Assembly: GCA_018350325.1 (NCBI GenBank)
Contig: JAEVLN010000028.1
Span: 838,516-902,515, forward strand
Direction: 5' to 3'
DNA length: 64,000 nt
From: Globodera rostochiensis
Taxonomy: Eukaryota > Nematoda > Chromadorea > Rhabditida > Heteroderidae
Shown: positions 51,666-63,536 of the stretch, piece by piece
Numbering within the stretch: the stretch's first letter is position 1
Layout: each line of letters starts with the position of its first letter
Program-made: the position numbers and the translations under genes
The notes under the pieces: generated by a model
What the model saw: only the letters and a program-made list of their open reading frames with translations
The model's database searches: none
What the model was told of the DNA's origin: nothing

Positions 51666-53410
51666 AAAATTAAATAAAAAATTTAAAAAGATGAACAAAG
51701 AAGTCCGACTTATTATCCAGTTTTGCACGAACACTCAGTTCCGGGTTGAACATCGAAAACTTACTCCCATTTTTGTTAGCAATTTTTCACAAAAAGTTCG
51801 ATTTGTGGTAAATTTTTAGAATTTTTAACTTTTTGTTAAAAAAATGTTAAAATTTTCAAAAAATCTTAATTTTCAAAAATTTGTTTCAAAGCACTTTAAA
51901 TTCTCAATTTTTATTTTCTACTGACGAATTCAAAAACATCCAAAAAAAAAAACTCTGACATCAAATGAAAGACAAAAGGCTCTTTCTTCAAACATTCATA
52001 CGGCAACAATTTATTGTGCCGTTTAATCGATTTTCCGTTTGAATTCCATCCAGAAATTCCCCCTGTCTATTCATTCGTTGGGCTCACTCGGACCTTCGTT
52101 TGTCCCAACCATCCTGAAATAAGAAAGATTTTAACTTGGCTACCTAATTCAAATACATTTTAAATTTATTTTTAACTTTATAAAATTTCTTAAGATTTGG
52201 GGTCAAAAAAGTACACTGTATTTTTTAAAACTTTGGGCGCAAATCTCCTAATTTATCAGTTTTTGTTCATAAAATTAATCCAAACTTCGTGAAAAACTGA
52301 ATTTTAAATTTACGAATTATGGGTTAAAATGTCGTTTTTCTCAAAGTTGGCAAATAGGAGGGAACCCTTTTGGTCACATTTTGCACATAAAATGAAACAA
52401 TAGAAATTAAATAAATTGGACGATTAATATTTGTAATTCAATTACGGGATTTACCAAATTTTTTTTTGTTTTTTTGCAAAAAAATGGCCTTAACTTATCA
52501 TAGCTAAGAGATTTGCAACGAAACGGTACTTTTTGAAGTTTTAGGAATAGAAGGGGTCCGGCGGCTCCGATAGGCGCCGCCGCGGAAAGATTTTTTGATT
52601 TTCGACTCAATTTGTTAAAAAAGATTGCTCCAAAAATTACGAATTATCCTGAAAATCAGTACCAAATCAGTACGCCAAGCTGAAAACAGTACATTACTTT
52701 AAAAAAAAGTAAATTTTATTTTTTAAAGATCTCGACTCTCAAAAAATAGTACAAATCTTTAAAAAAAAAAAGTACAGGTGGCACCCCTGCGTTTAATCAA
52801 TTTTCCGTTTCCGTCCATTCCAGAGATGGGAACTGCTACCGCTACCGCTACCGTGCGGTATTTACCGCATTTTTTATCGCCTTTTTTTGTCATATCGCAT
52901 ACCGCAGTGGAAAATGGCTTTATCGCTTACCGCAATCGGTCTATCGCCCGAATAGGTACCGCATTGTGAAATGGGTTTATCGCATATCGCAATGGGTTCA
53001 CTGGACCTTCGTTTGCGACAACCATCCTGAAATAAGAAAGATTTTAACTTAGGCTACCTAATTCAAATACATTTTAAATTTGTTATTCAATTCTACTGAA
53101 AAATTATTCTCACAATTTTTGATGTAAAAAAGCAAATAAAATAATTTCGCGCAAAACTGAATTTATAAATTTACGAATGATTTTTTGACAGCATTATTAC
53201 ACACTTTTTAATATGTTCAACAACAAACTCCTATAAGAATTCCATCATTAGGGGTGTTCATTTTTTTATTTTTCCAAACAAAACCGGAAAAGCGATGGGC
53301 ACCAGGGATGTCGATATCGTCTCCTCAAAATACGATACACGATATTTACGATACACGATATGGCCAAAATTACGATATTTACGATTACGATACGATACAC
53401 ATCCCTGGGG
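51666..53410. other. No gene; a duplicated fragment and short MITE-like repeats
   Basis: 52075-52175 and 52985-53090 share GGACCTTCGTTTGTCCCAAC, CCATCCTGAAATAAGAAAG and TACCTAATTCAAATACATTT, a duplicated fragment that could be a minus-strand exon end (acceptor CTTATTTCAG). The second copy is split by a GGTAGCGGTAGC-type repeat (about 52823-52990). About 52555-52600 has the GC-rich core in reverse. About 53310-53405 is a GATATTTACGATAC repeat with ATGTCGATAT / ATCCCTGG ends. Confidence 0.4.
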
Positions 53411-54866
53411 CCGTAGTAAAAGAAGGTGGTAATGGTTATATAACCATAACCATGGTGGTTAACCGGTAGTAAATGAGAAACCATGAGCTCATGGTCACTT
53501 AACCACGATATACAACCACCATGGTTGGTGGTTTGGCAACAGATAGTAAAAGAAGCAGGTTGATGGTTATTTAACCAGAGACCATGGTTAAAATGCAACC
53601 CTGACCCGACCCATGGTTGCAAATATTTTAAAATTTTGTTGAAAATTCAATAAAAAAGATAAAAATACCAAATAAACTTTATTAGATAGAAGAAAGTCTC
53701 CTCTACAAAGCGATATAAAATTTTATATCGAATTTTAAGCATAAATATTTTTAATTTAATTTTGAAAATTGTTACTTAAATTCCGATAAAACCGATTCAA
53801 AACCCGCATTAAATTCTCAATTTTTATTTTCTATTGATGAATTCGTGATCATTGCATCAAATAACCCATTTGCAGACAATTTTTAGAAAAAAATTTTTTT
53901 CAAAAATTTCCAGATTTATTTTATTCCAGAATGTGTTAAAAAATCTGAAAAAATTAAGGCTAAAACATGTAAAAACTTGAAAATCCGCTCTCTAATTATG
54001 ATGATAAAATATTTTAATTTAGATTTATGTTAGCTAACTAAGCTCAAGGCTCTCAGAACGCCTCATGGAAAATGCCATAATTTTGGATTGCCATATTTCC
54101 AAACTTGCCATATTTTAGACTTAGTGAAAATTCTCATTTTTTGAGAAAAAAAGATTCCCGAAAAATAGTGCTTCTTGATTATGTCAATTTGGGTTGCAAA
54201 TCCTTAACAAATGAGTCAAAAATTCAACTAATTTTCTCGGCGGCGCCTATCGGAAGCGTCAACCCCCCCCCCCCCCCCCCCCCCCAAAAAAATGTTTGTT
54301 TTTTTGAAAATTCCTTAAGAAAAATTGCCATAATAATGCCATATTTTTGAGCTGGTTGCCATATTTTTGCCCCGTTAATGCTATAAAAATGCCATATTTT
54401 TGGAGCCGGTTGCCATATTTCTCGAAGGTGATCTGAGAACCTTGACTAAGCTAATAAAGCATCCATTAAAATAAAATTATTTTGATGATCTTATTGATAG
54501 AAGAATGTTTTTGGAAAGGGAATATCAGCAATAAAAACATATTTATCAAAAAGCTTATGAAAAAGTGCAGAGTTTAAGCTTTCAATTATTGTTTGCAAAC
54601 ATTTCAGTTATCATAAAACTTTGTTAGCTCTTTGGTCCATAATAAAACTTTGCAATAAATAATAATGCTGGTGGTTATTTAACCTTGTAGTAAAAGAACA
54701 TAGTTCGGGGTTAAATGACGGTGGTTGATGGTTGCTCCCTCCGTTATTTGACCAGCTTCTTTTACTACTATATTTCGCATAGTTTGCGGTTGTTTGACCA
54801 CGTCAAACGACCATGGTTAAATGACCGGGTTAAATAACCACCTTCTTTTACTACGGCCCCTGGTGG
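53408..54866. mobile_element. Putative 1.45-kb element with GGGGCCGTAGTAAAAGAAGG ends
   Basis: The left end GGGGCCGTAGTAAAAGAAGG followed by TGG and the right end CCACCTTCTTTTACTACGGCCCC are exact inverses. Both subterminal zones are rich in ACCATGGTT/GGTTAAATAACC words. A nested repeat (about 54043-54447, sister of 49610-49950) and a C run (54264-54287) lie inside. No TSD was obvious and no transposase. Confidence 0.6.
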
Positions 54867-54909
54867 GTACCGGTCTTCGCTTAGGAGCCGGTTTTACGAG
54901 CCCCGGTTC

Positions 54910-55636
54910 TTACCCGTCGCCGATGTCACTGTCTTGGAAGTTAATGGCGATGCGATTCCATTGACGGCCCATCTCCCACTCAATTGCCTCCCCCTCCCAC
55001 TTGGCCCATTTGTCCTCTTCTCGCCCAATCGGACAACGCACCAACAACCATTTGCGTTTGTTGATGCGTCGCAATGTCAATCGTTCCCCCGTCCAATTGT
55101 TCTTCAGATCAAATGGCACAATGTCAGCAGAAGAACGATCACAAAGACGGATGATAAAATTGACCGTCTCCGAAGCATTGACAAATGACTAGGGAATAAT
55201 TACTTAACCTGAGGTAAATATGGATCATATGGCCCAGAGGCAAAACGGAATAAATTATATATCATTCGACTCCTCCGGGTCTGTAACTCTTCGGGGAATG
55301 GTTGCCGCAAATTTTTTTCCCGGAGTCTTACATTGCAGACCGAGAGGAGTCGAATGATATATAATTTATTCCGTTTTGCCTCTGGGCCATATGATCCATA
55401 TTTTCCTAACTTGATTATAAGAATAAGAAATTAATTACCCTTTTGAGTCCTTCCATTGCCAACAAATCTGAGTCACAATAATGCATCTTCGGAAGACCAT
55501 CCCCGCGGGGAGTGATCAACCATTTGGCTACGGCTTGATAACGAGAAGCATGGGCGTTGTAAAATATGGATTCCAAAGAGCACGGCAAAATGATTCGTAG
55601 AACTGTTTGTTTTGTGATGTGTCGGGGAAGAATGGT
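54910..55636 (-). CDS. Hypothetical multigene-family protein, 3' part
   Basis: Two minus-strand exons, about 55636-55439 and 55188-54910, joined in phase 0. Motifs: [98 protein letters not shown] and [10 protein letters not shown]. It ends at a TAA overlapping a GTAAG donor, so a further exon is possible. The style (tryptophan-rich, LVRCPIxREEDKW) strikes me as one of the expanded, poorly named families of cyst nematodes, sometimes carrying an F-box. No F-box is visible here, so I do not assign a function. The 5' end is not clear. The intron contains a hairpin (55203-55412). Confidence 0.6.
55203..55412. repeat. Hairpin MITE in an intron
   Basis: The arms AAATATGGATCATATGGCCC, GCAAAACGGAATAAATTATA and TATCATTCGACTCCTC recur inverted. 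The loop is near 55300-55330. About 205 bases long. Confidence 0.8.
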
Positions 55637-55779
55637 TATTTAGAATTGGAATGCTTTCAACTCTTTTGGGATCCAATTTATAGCCCGGTGGCGAGAAAAA
55701 TAATATTTGAATGTCAACAAACTTTATGTACTTGTTGAAGAAGTAAACAATGAATGGATTGCCTGGGGGGGACAACAAA

Positions 55780-56330
55780 AAGGAGGGGTAACGGACAACT
55801 CGGCAGCGAAAAATATTTTCAAATCAAAAACAAATGAAAATCACCAAAATAAATTCCCTATTAAATAAATATCATTCAGATGCAAAGCCAATGACTGCTT
55901 TTGTAAGAAAATATTTGTCTTCGTCCGCCTAAAAATCTTTTTTTGTTAAAGACGCCTCTCTCTGCCGGAGGGGAAGAAAGGGTCTGCTGGACGGGGGGGG
56001 GGCGTAGATTGGCCGATACATTAATTTAGTATCATTGACCCATCCCCAACACACAAATATGAGGGAATAGAATGTTTGCCCCTAAAGGGGTCATTCGAAT
56101 TTTAACGGAGGTAAAATTGTCCCTAACTATAAGGGCGTTTTCGAATTTAACGGAATTGCCCCTAAGGGCGTTCTCGAATTTAACGAAATTGGCCCTAAGG
56201 GCGTTCTCGAAATAACGGAGGTAAAATTGCCCCTAAGGGCGTTCTCGAATTTAACGGAATTGCCCCTAAGAGGCAAATAGGTTTGCTGTTGTAGGGGCAA
56301 CCAGCATAAATTAAATTATTTTTTATTCTT
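55780..56330. repeat. TTGCCCCTAAGGGCGTTCTCGAA tandem repeat region
   Basis: About 56085-56275 has five units of roughly 33 bases, GCCCCTAAGGGCGTTCTCGA plus ATTTAACGGAATT. No gene is visible in 55800-56330. Confidence 0.6.
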
Positions 56331-56379
56331 TTTTTCAGATCAGACCGCATTTTTGTTACAGAATATTTGAATGGGTCAG

Positions 56380-56391
56380 TTGTGTGTGTGT

Positions 56392-56427
<36 letters not shown>
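56380..56427. repeat. (GT)n microsatellite
   Basis: About 23 GT units with one GGTGT interruption at the left. Confidence 0.95.
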
Positions 56428-56428
<1 letters not shown>

Positions 56429-56453
56429 CCTTCGTTTGAGATAGGGTAGGATG

Positions 56454-56660
56454 AAGATGAACATCACCAAATTGTACACATCGGTCGTCCTGCTGTTCTG
56501 TGTCTATCCATTTCCCCCCCCCCCCCCTCCTGCCAATCGCCCGCTATTTTCTGGGTCGGCGTTTTGCTCAACATATTCAAATGAATGCAAAAGTGCAGGG
56601 TTCGTATTCGTCCTTGGATGCCAAGGACAGTCCTTGGACGGGCCCTCGATCTTGGAAAAA
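56454..56660 (+). CDS. Possible secreted peptide, unconfirmed
   Basis: The frame from 56454 (MKMNITKLYTSVVLLFCVYP) looks like a signal peptide but runs straight into a homopolymeric C tract (about 56513-56528), then enters a TGTCCTTGGA-type repeat (56620-56810). The C tract makes the downstream frame unreliable. It may be a first exon or chance. Confidence 0.25.
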
Positions 56661-56916
56661 TGAAAATGTCCTTATTTCCAAGAATGTCCTTGGAAAATGA
56701 GAATTTGTAATTTTAAAGGAGAGTCATGATTTAAACGTACTGTGAATAAAAAATCAATGAAAAATGTCCTTATTTCCAAGAATGTCCTTGGAAAATGAGA
56801 ATTTGTAATTTTAAATGAGAAATCATGATTTAAACGTACTGTGAAAGTTGATAATTTATCGATAAATGCTTATTGTAATTGTGCAAAACAGTTCGTGGGA
56901 TTTGTTCCTTTTTGTT

Positions 56917-59663
56917 TCACTCGACTCCGTGAGGTTTGTCAGCAGTTACATCGACTTTCAAAATCACCGAATCGTTCTCCGCGTCGTACCAGCCGTTCTT
57001 CGGGTCCATCAATTTCTAAATTCCATATTTTTAATGCCATGGCATTTTGGTCTCAAATCATCTTTAACCTTAAGCGATGTGAACAGGGCGTAGCCCGCGC
57101 GGTTGTTTGTGGCGTTAAAAGTGTTGCGATAATCCCGAATAAGATCTTTTTTTTCCTCCGTTTGCGAAACAATTTTAAATGTTGCCGACCAGGCACAGCT
57201 CCAATTGGCATCTTTATATTAAATGCCATTTTAACACTCTTCTTGCGCACGTCGACCCACCCCCTCTGGGGACGTATTAGAATTTGGAATTTAAATTATC
57301 AATTGTTAAATGATAGATAATGCCCACCGCAGTCTTCCGCGTCGCATTGGAGGTAAAAGCTCAGACATTTATGGTCGCAGTTGGTTGGTTCGTGAAGTCG
57401 CCGATATTTTCCACCGAAGGCCCCGAATGTACACGGGCTCGCTGAGTTGGCGACTGTTTTCTTCGTCCTCCGCAAATTCCAAATACCAAACGCCTTTGAT
57501 TCTCAACCGAATCTTTCCATTGGCTTTATACGGATCTGAGGCCGTTTTTGATCAGATTGGCTTTTAAAAAATAAAATTCAACTCTCACCATCGCCGGGCG
57601 ATTTGGTCACGGTCCGTTGCTTAGTTGAGAATTGCAGCTGGTACTGCTCGGGCAGCGCGCGGTACGGATGACAATGGCGCATATACACGCTGAGCAGCTC
57701 GGCATCCGTTAACACTCCGCACGGAACTGTCAAAAGTTGGGAATTAACCGGATTTTAAATCAAAAAAATGAAAGGTCCACAAAGAGTGCCAACTAGAGCC
57801 CGGTCGAGACAAGAATCTCGTCGAGATCTCAAAAAATCTCGACTCGAGATCTCGCTCGAAGAAATTTCACGAGATTTTTCGGAGAATCTCGGCTTTTTCG
57901 AGAATCTCGTCTTCTGTCGAGATGCGAGAAAAACGAATTTTGTAAAGTGCCGGGCCGAGCATTGCGCGTTTATTCTCTGCCAAACACACTTTCTCATTTT
58001 TACGGCATTGTTCGTCCGCCCATATAAAAGCCTGGAAATACAAAAAGCTATTTATTTATTTTAGACAAATAAATAACAAAATTTAATTAATTAGTAAATA
58101 TGTTTTGCAAATTTACAGCAATCCAAATTGCAATCTCTCCGCAGACAAACAGCTGATCACGGCCCAGAAGCTCACACAACAATTGTTGATCGATTTGCAA
58201 AAATTCTTCAGATTGAAACAAAGTGTCCGCATTCAAATCGATGTAATGCAAACAGCGACGAGCGAATGCCCGAAATAAAATTAATTATTAATATATTTTT
58301 AATATGCATATAATGTAGTTGATTCTATTAATTTCAACATAACATTCATTAACAAACTACAAGTAAATTTGAGCGAGCCTGTGATCTAATTAAAAAATTC
58401 TCGAAAATTGGCACAAAGGTCCGGTAAGCCAAAATCGGGCAAACACTTTTTCTGGGCTTGTTTTGGTGCTGGAACGCGAATTTTTGATCAAGAATTTGTG
58501 CGCCAATGCGTTTAAACCGGTTTAAGTTAGCTTCCGAAAATCTGCAAAATGCCCCAAAACGCTTCTATGAGTCCACGTACAAAAAAATGCCTCACCTCTT
58601 CGCCATGGAGGCGAGCCTGGTCAAACGCGACAAAAACATTGCGCAACGCCGGTATGGGGAAGGCAACGCACGCTTTAACCAATCCGGGCACGTCATACTT
58701 TTTGGCTAAAAGCCAATTAATCCATTAAAAGATTTTTAGTTTTTACAATTTTCAAAACTAAGAAATTTTCCACACTCATTTATAATAAATTTCACTATAA
58801 TTTATAAATTTCTAGAATTAAATTGCAAAAAGAGGAATCATCGGTCCAAATTCTTAAAATTCACCCGCGTAGAGCACAGAAATTGCATTGTCCCCGTTCA
58901 GCCCACCCAAAGCATCGGCGTAAATGAAGCTCAACATTGTCTTGAACGCGCCCACCTCCACGTCGGGCACTTCGACGGGTTTAATCTCTTTTGAAGGAAT
59001 TAAAATAAATTTTAAACACAAAGATTTTTATGCACCGGTACCAGCGTCAGCGGACTTTGCATTTCCCTCGTCAAAACGAAACATTGTCTCGAACACATCG
59101 GAGGCCGTCTTCAGAATCAGTTTATGTGCTGGTAAAAGCTTAAAACAACAAGTTCAAAACGTTTGAAAGATGTCCAACAATAAATGATTTGGGTAAAATT
59201 GAAGCTTCTACCCCCCCCCCCTTTTTCAAAAAATAATTTTCTTAAAAGTCCATAATAAGGCTTTCTAGGGGTATACTGGGGGCGTAGAATTCGAATCTGC
59301 CATCTATTTCGAACCCCGGACCCGAATTCGAACAATTTTGGAAAATTCAAAATTTACCAAAAATTAATTTTAGCCTCAGAATTATTCAAAAAGCACAAAG
59401 TTACACGAATTCATGCTTTTTGAATGATTTGAGGCTAAAATTGAATTTTGGTAAATTTTTAATTTTCCAAAATTGTTCGAATTCGGGTCCTGTGAGCTCC
59501 AGTTCGACCAATTTCGAACCCCGGACCCGAATTCGAACAATACCAATTATGAACTCGCCTCCTTTTCATCTCCTTGCCCCACCAAAAATTGCACGTCCGC
59601 CCCATCGCCCGTGCTCAGCAAATGCTCCATCCGCCCCAGCGACGAGTTTGGGTTTTTTGTCAT
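56917..59663 (-). CDS. BTB-BACK-MATH domain protein
   Basis: Minus-strand exons: 59663-59559, 59138-59036, 58987-58865, 58705-58596, about 58270-58117, 58031-57935, 57726-57589, 57535-57328, 57198-57069 and 57015-56917 (stop). Such proteins are substrate adaptors for CUL3 ubiquitin ligases. [233 protein letters not shown]. The first intron has a GC donor and hosts a foldback repeat. Problems: a one-base frame break near 57375, no clean acceptor at about 58270, and a missing block between LGPALYKI and LPCGVL where a TCTCGAGAT repeat (57785-57930) sits. It may be a decaying copy of a large family. Confidence 0.8.
59208..59550. repeat. Foldback repeat in the first intron of the BTB gene
   Basis: The arms contain ACCCGAATTCGAACAAT, GGAAAATTCAAAATTTACCA and ATGCTTTTTGAATGAT-type words in inverse orientation around a centre near 59410. 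Related to the palindromes at 11.2 and 22.5 kb. Confidence 0.7.
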
Positions 59664-60414
59664 TTAACAAAACGTTGGGATTTAAAAACTTTGGGAGCCT
59701 AAATTACATTTTTACATTTTATTCATTATGCCCGTAAATTTTGAACACAAACACTCCGGCATGGGATTTGTTTACACTACGTAATTCGTAATGTTTTTAA
59801 ACCCGTACCTAATGATGCCCAAATGACATGACGCCTAGAAAATAATGACTAGGGCCGGGATTTATAGTTGCTTAAAATCTCCAAATAGTTAGGTTTTTAA
59901 TTGCTTAAAAAGTACAAAATAGTTTGGCTAAAAAGTGCCAGAATGATCAAAAAAATTTGCGCGATATTTTTTAATCAAAATTCATTTTTTCTGATAACAA
60001 TTGCAAATCAAAAGCAATTTAGTCAAAAAAAAATTTAAAATATGGAGAATTAAAAAAAGTCCATTTTTAGGGGATGCATTTTTTGAAAATTTGGAAAAGC
60101 CGACAGTAGTGACTTCGATAGTTTGAACAAAAAATGGCGCTAAATTCAAATTCAAATTTTCGTGGTGAAACTCGAGTTTGAATTTTGGCGTCATTTTTTC
60201 GGTGGGTGTGGGATGGTTTTTTCGAATTGCGTTAAATTTGAATTCAAATTTTTGTTGAATAAAATGGTGTGATCTGGTTAGCCTATGTGATCCGTGCCTT
60301 TGGGGTGTCTTTTTTCGCGCACGAAGCCGTTTTAAATTTAGCAAATATTGAAAGTTTTCCCTTAACATTTTTTATAATTAAACCCTTTCAAATTCTTTTT
60401 CAGGTTGTCACAAC

Positions 60415-61169
60415 ATGGCTAGAATCGTCTTATTATTATGTGTCTTGGTTGGACTCTTCCATATTGCTGTGGTGTGGTCGTCTGAACAATTGCCGAAAAT
60501 TGTGGAAGAAGAAAACGCTTTGAAAAAGGTTTGCATTTAAATTTTGGGGTTTTTAAAAATATGGAAATGAGGGTGTGTGTGTGTGTGTAGCATTTGTTTA
60601 ATAAATTTTTCAATTTAATGCAATGGTGATGACTCAGCCCGGACGTGTTTCGGTGGTGGAGTCACTGAAATTGTGCAAGGTGGACGCGGCAGTCCATCCG
60701 GAATTGGCTTCCAACTTCGAAGTGCGCGCATATGCGGTGTGGTCGTCTGAACAACTGCCGAAAATTGTGAAAGAAGAAAACGCTGTGAAAAAGGTTTGCA
60801 TTTAAATTTTGGGGTTTTTAAAAATATGGAAATGAGGGTGTGGGTGTGGGGGGTTCGCTAGTTTAATAAAATTTTCCAATGTAACGCAAAGGTGGTGATT
60901 CAGGTCGGGCATTCACAGAAATTGAGCAATGTGGACGTGGCAGTCCATCCGGAATTGGCTTCCAACTTCGAAGTGCGCGCATACCCGACGCTGAAACTCT
61001 TCAAAAACGGTTTGAAATACTGTTTAACGTGCATAGTTTTTTTTTTGCGCTAATTGTATGTTGTCTTTTAAAAATATTTCTTGGTTTAGGAAAGCCAGCC
61101 GAACATCGAGGCGGACGAGTCGCCGCATCAAGTCTGGAGAGTGCGGACAGCCGCGATGATTTGGAGGAG
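60415..61169 (+). CDS. PDI/thioredoxin-like ER protein with internal duplication, no CxxC site
   Basis: Exons 60415-60528, 60638-60793, 60904-61009 and 61090-61169, phases consistent. Exon 1 is a signal peptide (MARIVLLLCVLVGLFHIAVV) then WSSEQLPKIVEEENALKK. Exons 2 and 3 both contain KVDAAVHPELASNFEVRAY (or NVDVAVHPELASNF), the PDI segment K(V)DAT...Y.V.GYPTLK. Exon 3 continues PTLKLFKNG, and exon 4 GKPAEHRGGR, as in PDI thioredoxin folds. The FYAPWCGHCK active-site block is missing. The end of exon 2 repeats the end of exon 1 (AVWSSEQLPKIVKEENAVKK), showing a tandem duplication of about 0.25 kb covering exon-intron-exon. The result lacks redox cysteines, so it is probably a non-catalytic or decayed copy. 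It may continue into the exon at 61377. Confidence 0.7.
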
Positions 61170-61376
61170 GTTGTTTACCGGTTTTATTTTTGTTTTTATA
61201 GAAATTTTTGACTGAAAATTAGGTGATTTTCCTATAGGTTTTTAGGGGAGTAGAATCCGAATCTGATATTAGTTTAAACCCCGGACTCAAATTGCAAATA
61301 TGGGTTTTCAGGGGAGTAGAATCCGAATCTGACATTCCCCGGGCCCAAATTCGAACAATTTTTCAAAAATTTGCAG

Positions 61377-61769
61377 GCGAACTCTTGGAAGTGCAACGCA
61401 GTTCTTCTAGCATTGATTTGGGGGGCGCTGTTCATCACCAGTCCCTCTTCTGTCGTGCAATGCGGACGAAGCGGAGGAGGAGGAGGAAGAGGCAAGGGCA
61501 GTGGCAGTTCGAGCACCAGCGGCGGCCGAGGAGGAGGTGGAAGCAGTGGAGGAGGCAGTCGCCAGCGCGGTGGCGGTTCTGGGCGCGGAGGGAGGGGTGG
61601 AGCGGGGCGCGGAGGGCGGGGTGGAGGGCGCCGGGTGAACAATGCCAATGAGGAGGAGGAGGAGGAGGTAGATCAATTTTTGTTCTTATGGAGTCGGACG
61701 GTGGAGGGAGGGGGTCTTTTGTTTTTAAATTGTACATGTGCGATTTTACTGTTATGGGTTCGGGGTTAA
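61377..61769 (+). CDS. Hydrophobic plus RGG/Gly-rich coding exon
   Basis: After an acceptor (AATTTGCAG) the frame gives ANSWKCNAV, a hydrophobic stretch LLALIWGALFITSPSSV, then VQCGRSGGGGGRGKG and a long Gly/Arg/Ser stretch with RGG boxes (GRGGRGG), NNANEEEEEEVD, and a stop at 61767-61769. A phase-0 acceptor is compatible with exon 4 of the PDI-like gene (61169), so it could be the C-terminus of that gene. Alternatively it is a separate secreted Gly-rich protein whose ATG exon I cannot see. The opposite strand is open because of the GC bias and should be ignored. Confidence 0.45.
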   Translation, partial: ANSWKCNAVLLALIWGALFITSPSSVVQCGRSGGGGGRGKGSGSSSTSGGRGGGGSSGGGSRQRGGGSGRGGRGGAGRGGRGGGRRVNNANEEEEEEVDQFLFLWSRTVEGGGLLFLNCTCAILLLWVRG

Positions 61770-62907
61770 TTTTTATTTGAAATCGTACAAAATAAATAAA
61801 GGATCGTGTTGACACCTGGCTCAGATCCAATTTTAAACTAGTTAAGGGGTTGGATTAAATTTTTGTTTACAATTCATTGCTCGAGGCTTACATGGCCATT
61901 ATTTTTTGAACTCTTCAACAAATTTAAATTTGCACAACTTTTGCTTTTGGTCTTTATAAGGTGTGAAAAGTAAAAGTCCCTACCGCACAGGCCATTCATT
62001 AGTCGTTCCCCGATCCCCGTCCACCCTCAAAATCGCTGTACAGCGGTCAAATAACACCCCTCCCCCGACACATAACACAAATTCGCATTATTGCGGCCAA
62101 AATTCCGCGGGGAGCGGCTTTGAATGACCAAGTACGGTAGGGATTTTTGCTTTTCACACCTTATAACGACCAATCCAAAAAAGATGTGCAAATTTAAGAT
62201 TGTTGGAAAAAGCGTGTAATAGTCGCAGATAAATTGGCGTTTTCTTTAATTCGGACTCGTATGTTTTTTTAAAATTTTATAATTATTCTGAATACGTTTT
62301 TATTGATTGTGCGAAAGGTCAGAAACCCATACTTATATTTTTTTGTTGATTTTTAATTTTTTAAATTTTATTTTCAGAAATATTTTTGTGTTTTATTTTT
62401 ATGTACAATATGTAGTATAACACTCCCCGTCCAAACAAGTTTTACCCGATCCGTCAAACACGGACACTCGCGCTTTCTTACACTCTATATTAAAGTGTAT
62501 TCGAGTAATTACATCTTTGTGCAAACTATCCGTACCCCTTTCCCCCAAAGACACCTATTGCAGAAATCTTTGTAATAGTTTAACGTTCTATAATAAAACC
62601 CAAGTTTAAAATCTGTGCTATTAATGCAAAGCCATCATACGATTGAAAACCAATTAATAAATAAAGTGTTGCACGGAAGTAAATGATGATAAAAAAATGC
62701 ACGAAAAGAAAAAAAGTAGGAATAAAACAGAAAGAGTAAGTGGTGAATGATGCACTTTGATATTAAAATTATAAGTAAAGATGAAAAATATAAAATTAAT
62801 GAACAATATACATAAAATTAACGCAAAAAAATAAGAAAAATAAATGTTAAATAAATGAATGAATTATTGTTGATTGAAAAATAAATTACAAAAAAACATC
62901 TGGTCGC
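61770..62907. other. Intergenic; inverted repeat and AT-rich 3' flank
   Basis: About 61945-62185 holds an inverted pair: TCTTTATAAGGTGTGAAAAG and CTTTTCACACCTTATAACGA, both next to (A/C)TACCG(C/T)AC words. Beyond 62330 the sequence is AT-rich with several AATAAA, consistent with converging 3' ends. Confidence 0.5.
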
Positions 62908-63498
62908 TTAGCTTCGGCGGCAGATTGAACATTGACGCTCAGAGCGTACGCGTTGAGTCCTCCTGGGGCGGGTCACTGGAAACAGGAAGTCCACCCGTTG
63001 CGCATGGCAGCGCAAGCACCGCGGGCGTACATCATGCGCCTCGACCTAAATATAAACTTCCCATGAAAAAATGAATAAGCCAAAAAATTTGTTACCCAGT
63101 TTCGGTAGGACTCCGGATCTTCGTTCGGAAGACCCGTGTACGGGTCTAAGTTTGCCTCAATGGCAAGCGCAGCAGTCTGCGCACTACTTGCAACATATTG
63201 TTGCCACCATCCATTGGTGACACACGCCTCGCAGATCATTACACAGAGGCAGTTGTTTCCTCTGTGTACGACCTGGCTACCGCCGTTGTTGCCGGAGGAG
63301 TCGTGATCGCTCCTGCACAGCAGACACTGATCTGAGAAGATCAGTGTCCCTTCGACGACCGTTGGCGCAACAGCCGAAGGCTGAGCGTGCATTAGTGCAT
63401 GCACAAAAGGCGCTCCATTCGAAGGGCTGGGCGTTCGCTGCGGCACCGGTCTTTCGAAAGCCTGTGCGAATTCTAGAACATTGTCGCCCGCATTCTGT

Positions 63499-63536
<38 letters not shown>

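Noticed and set aside
61407..61830. Minus-strand Pro/Ser/Ala-rich ORFs
   Set aside because: Complement of the RGG-coding stretch; no independent evidence.
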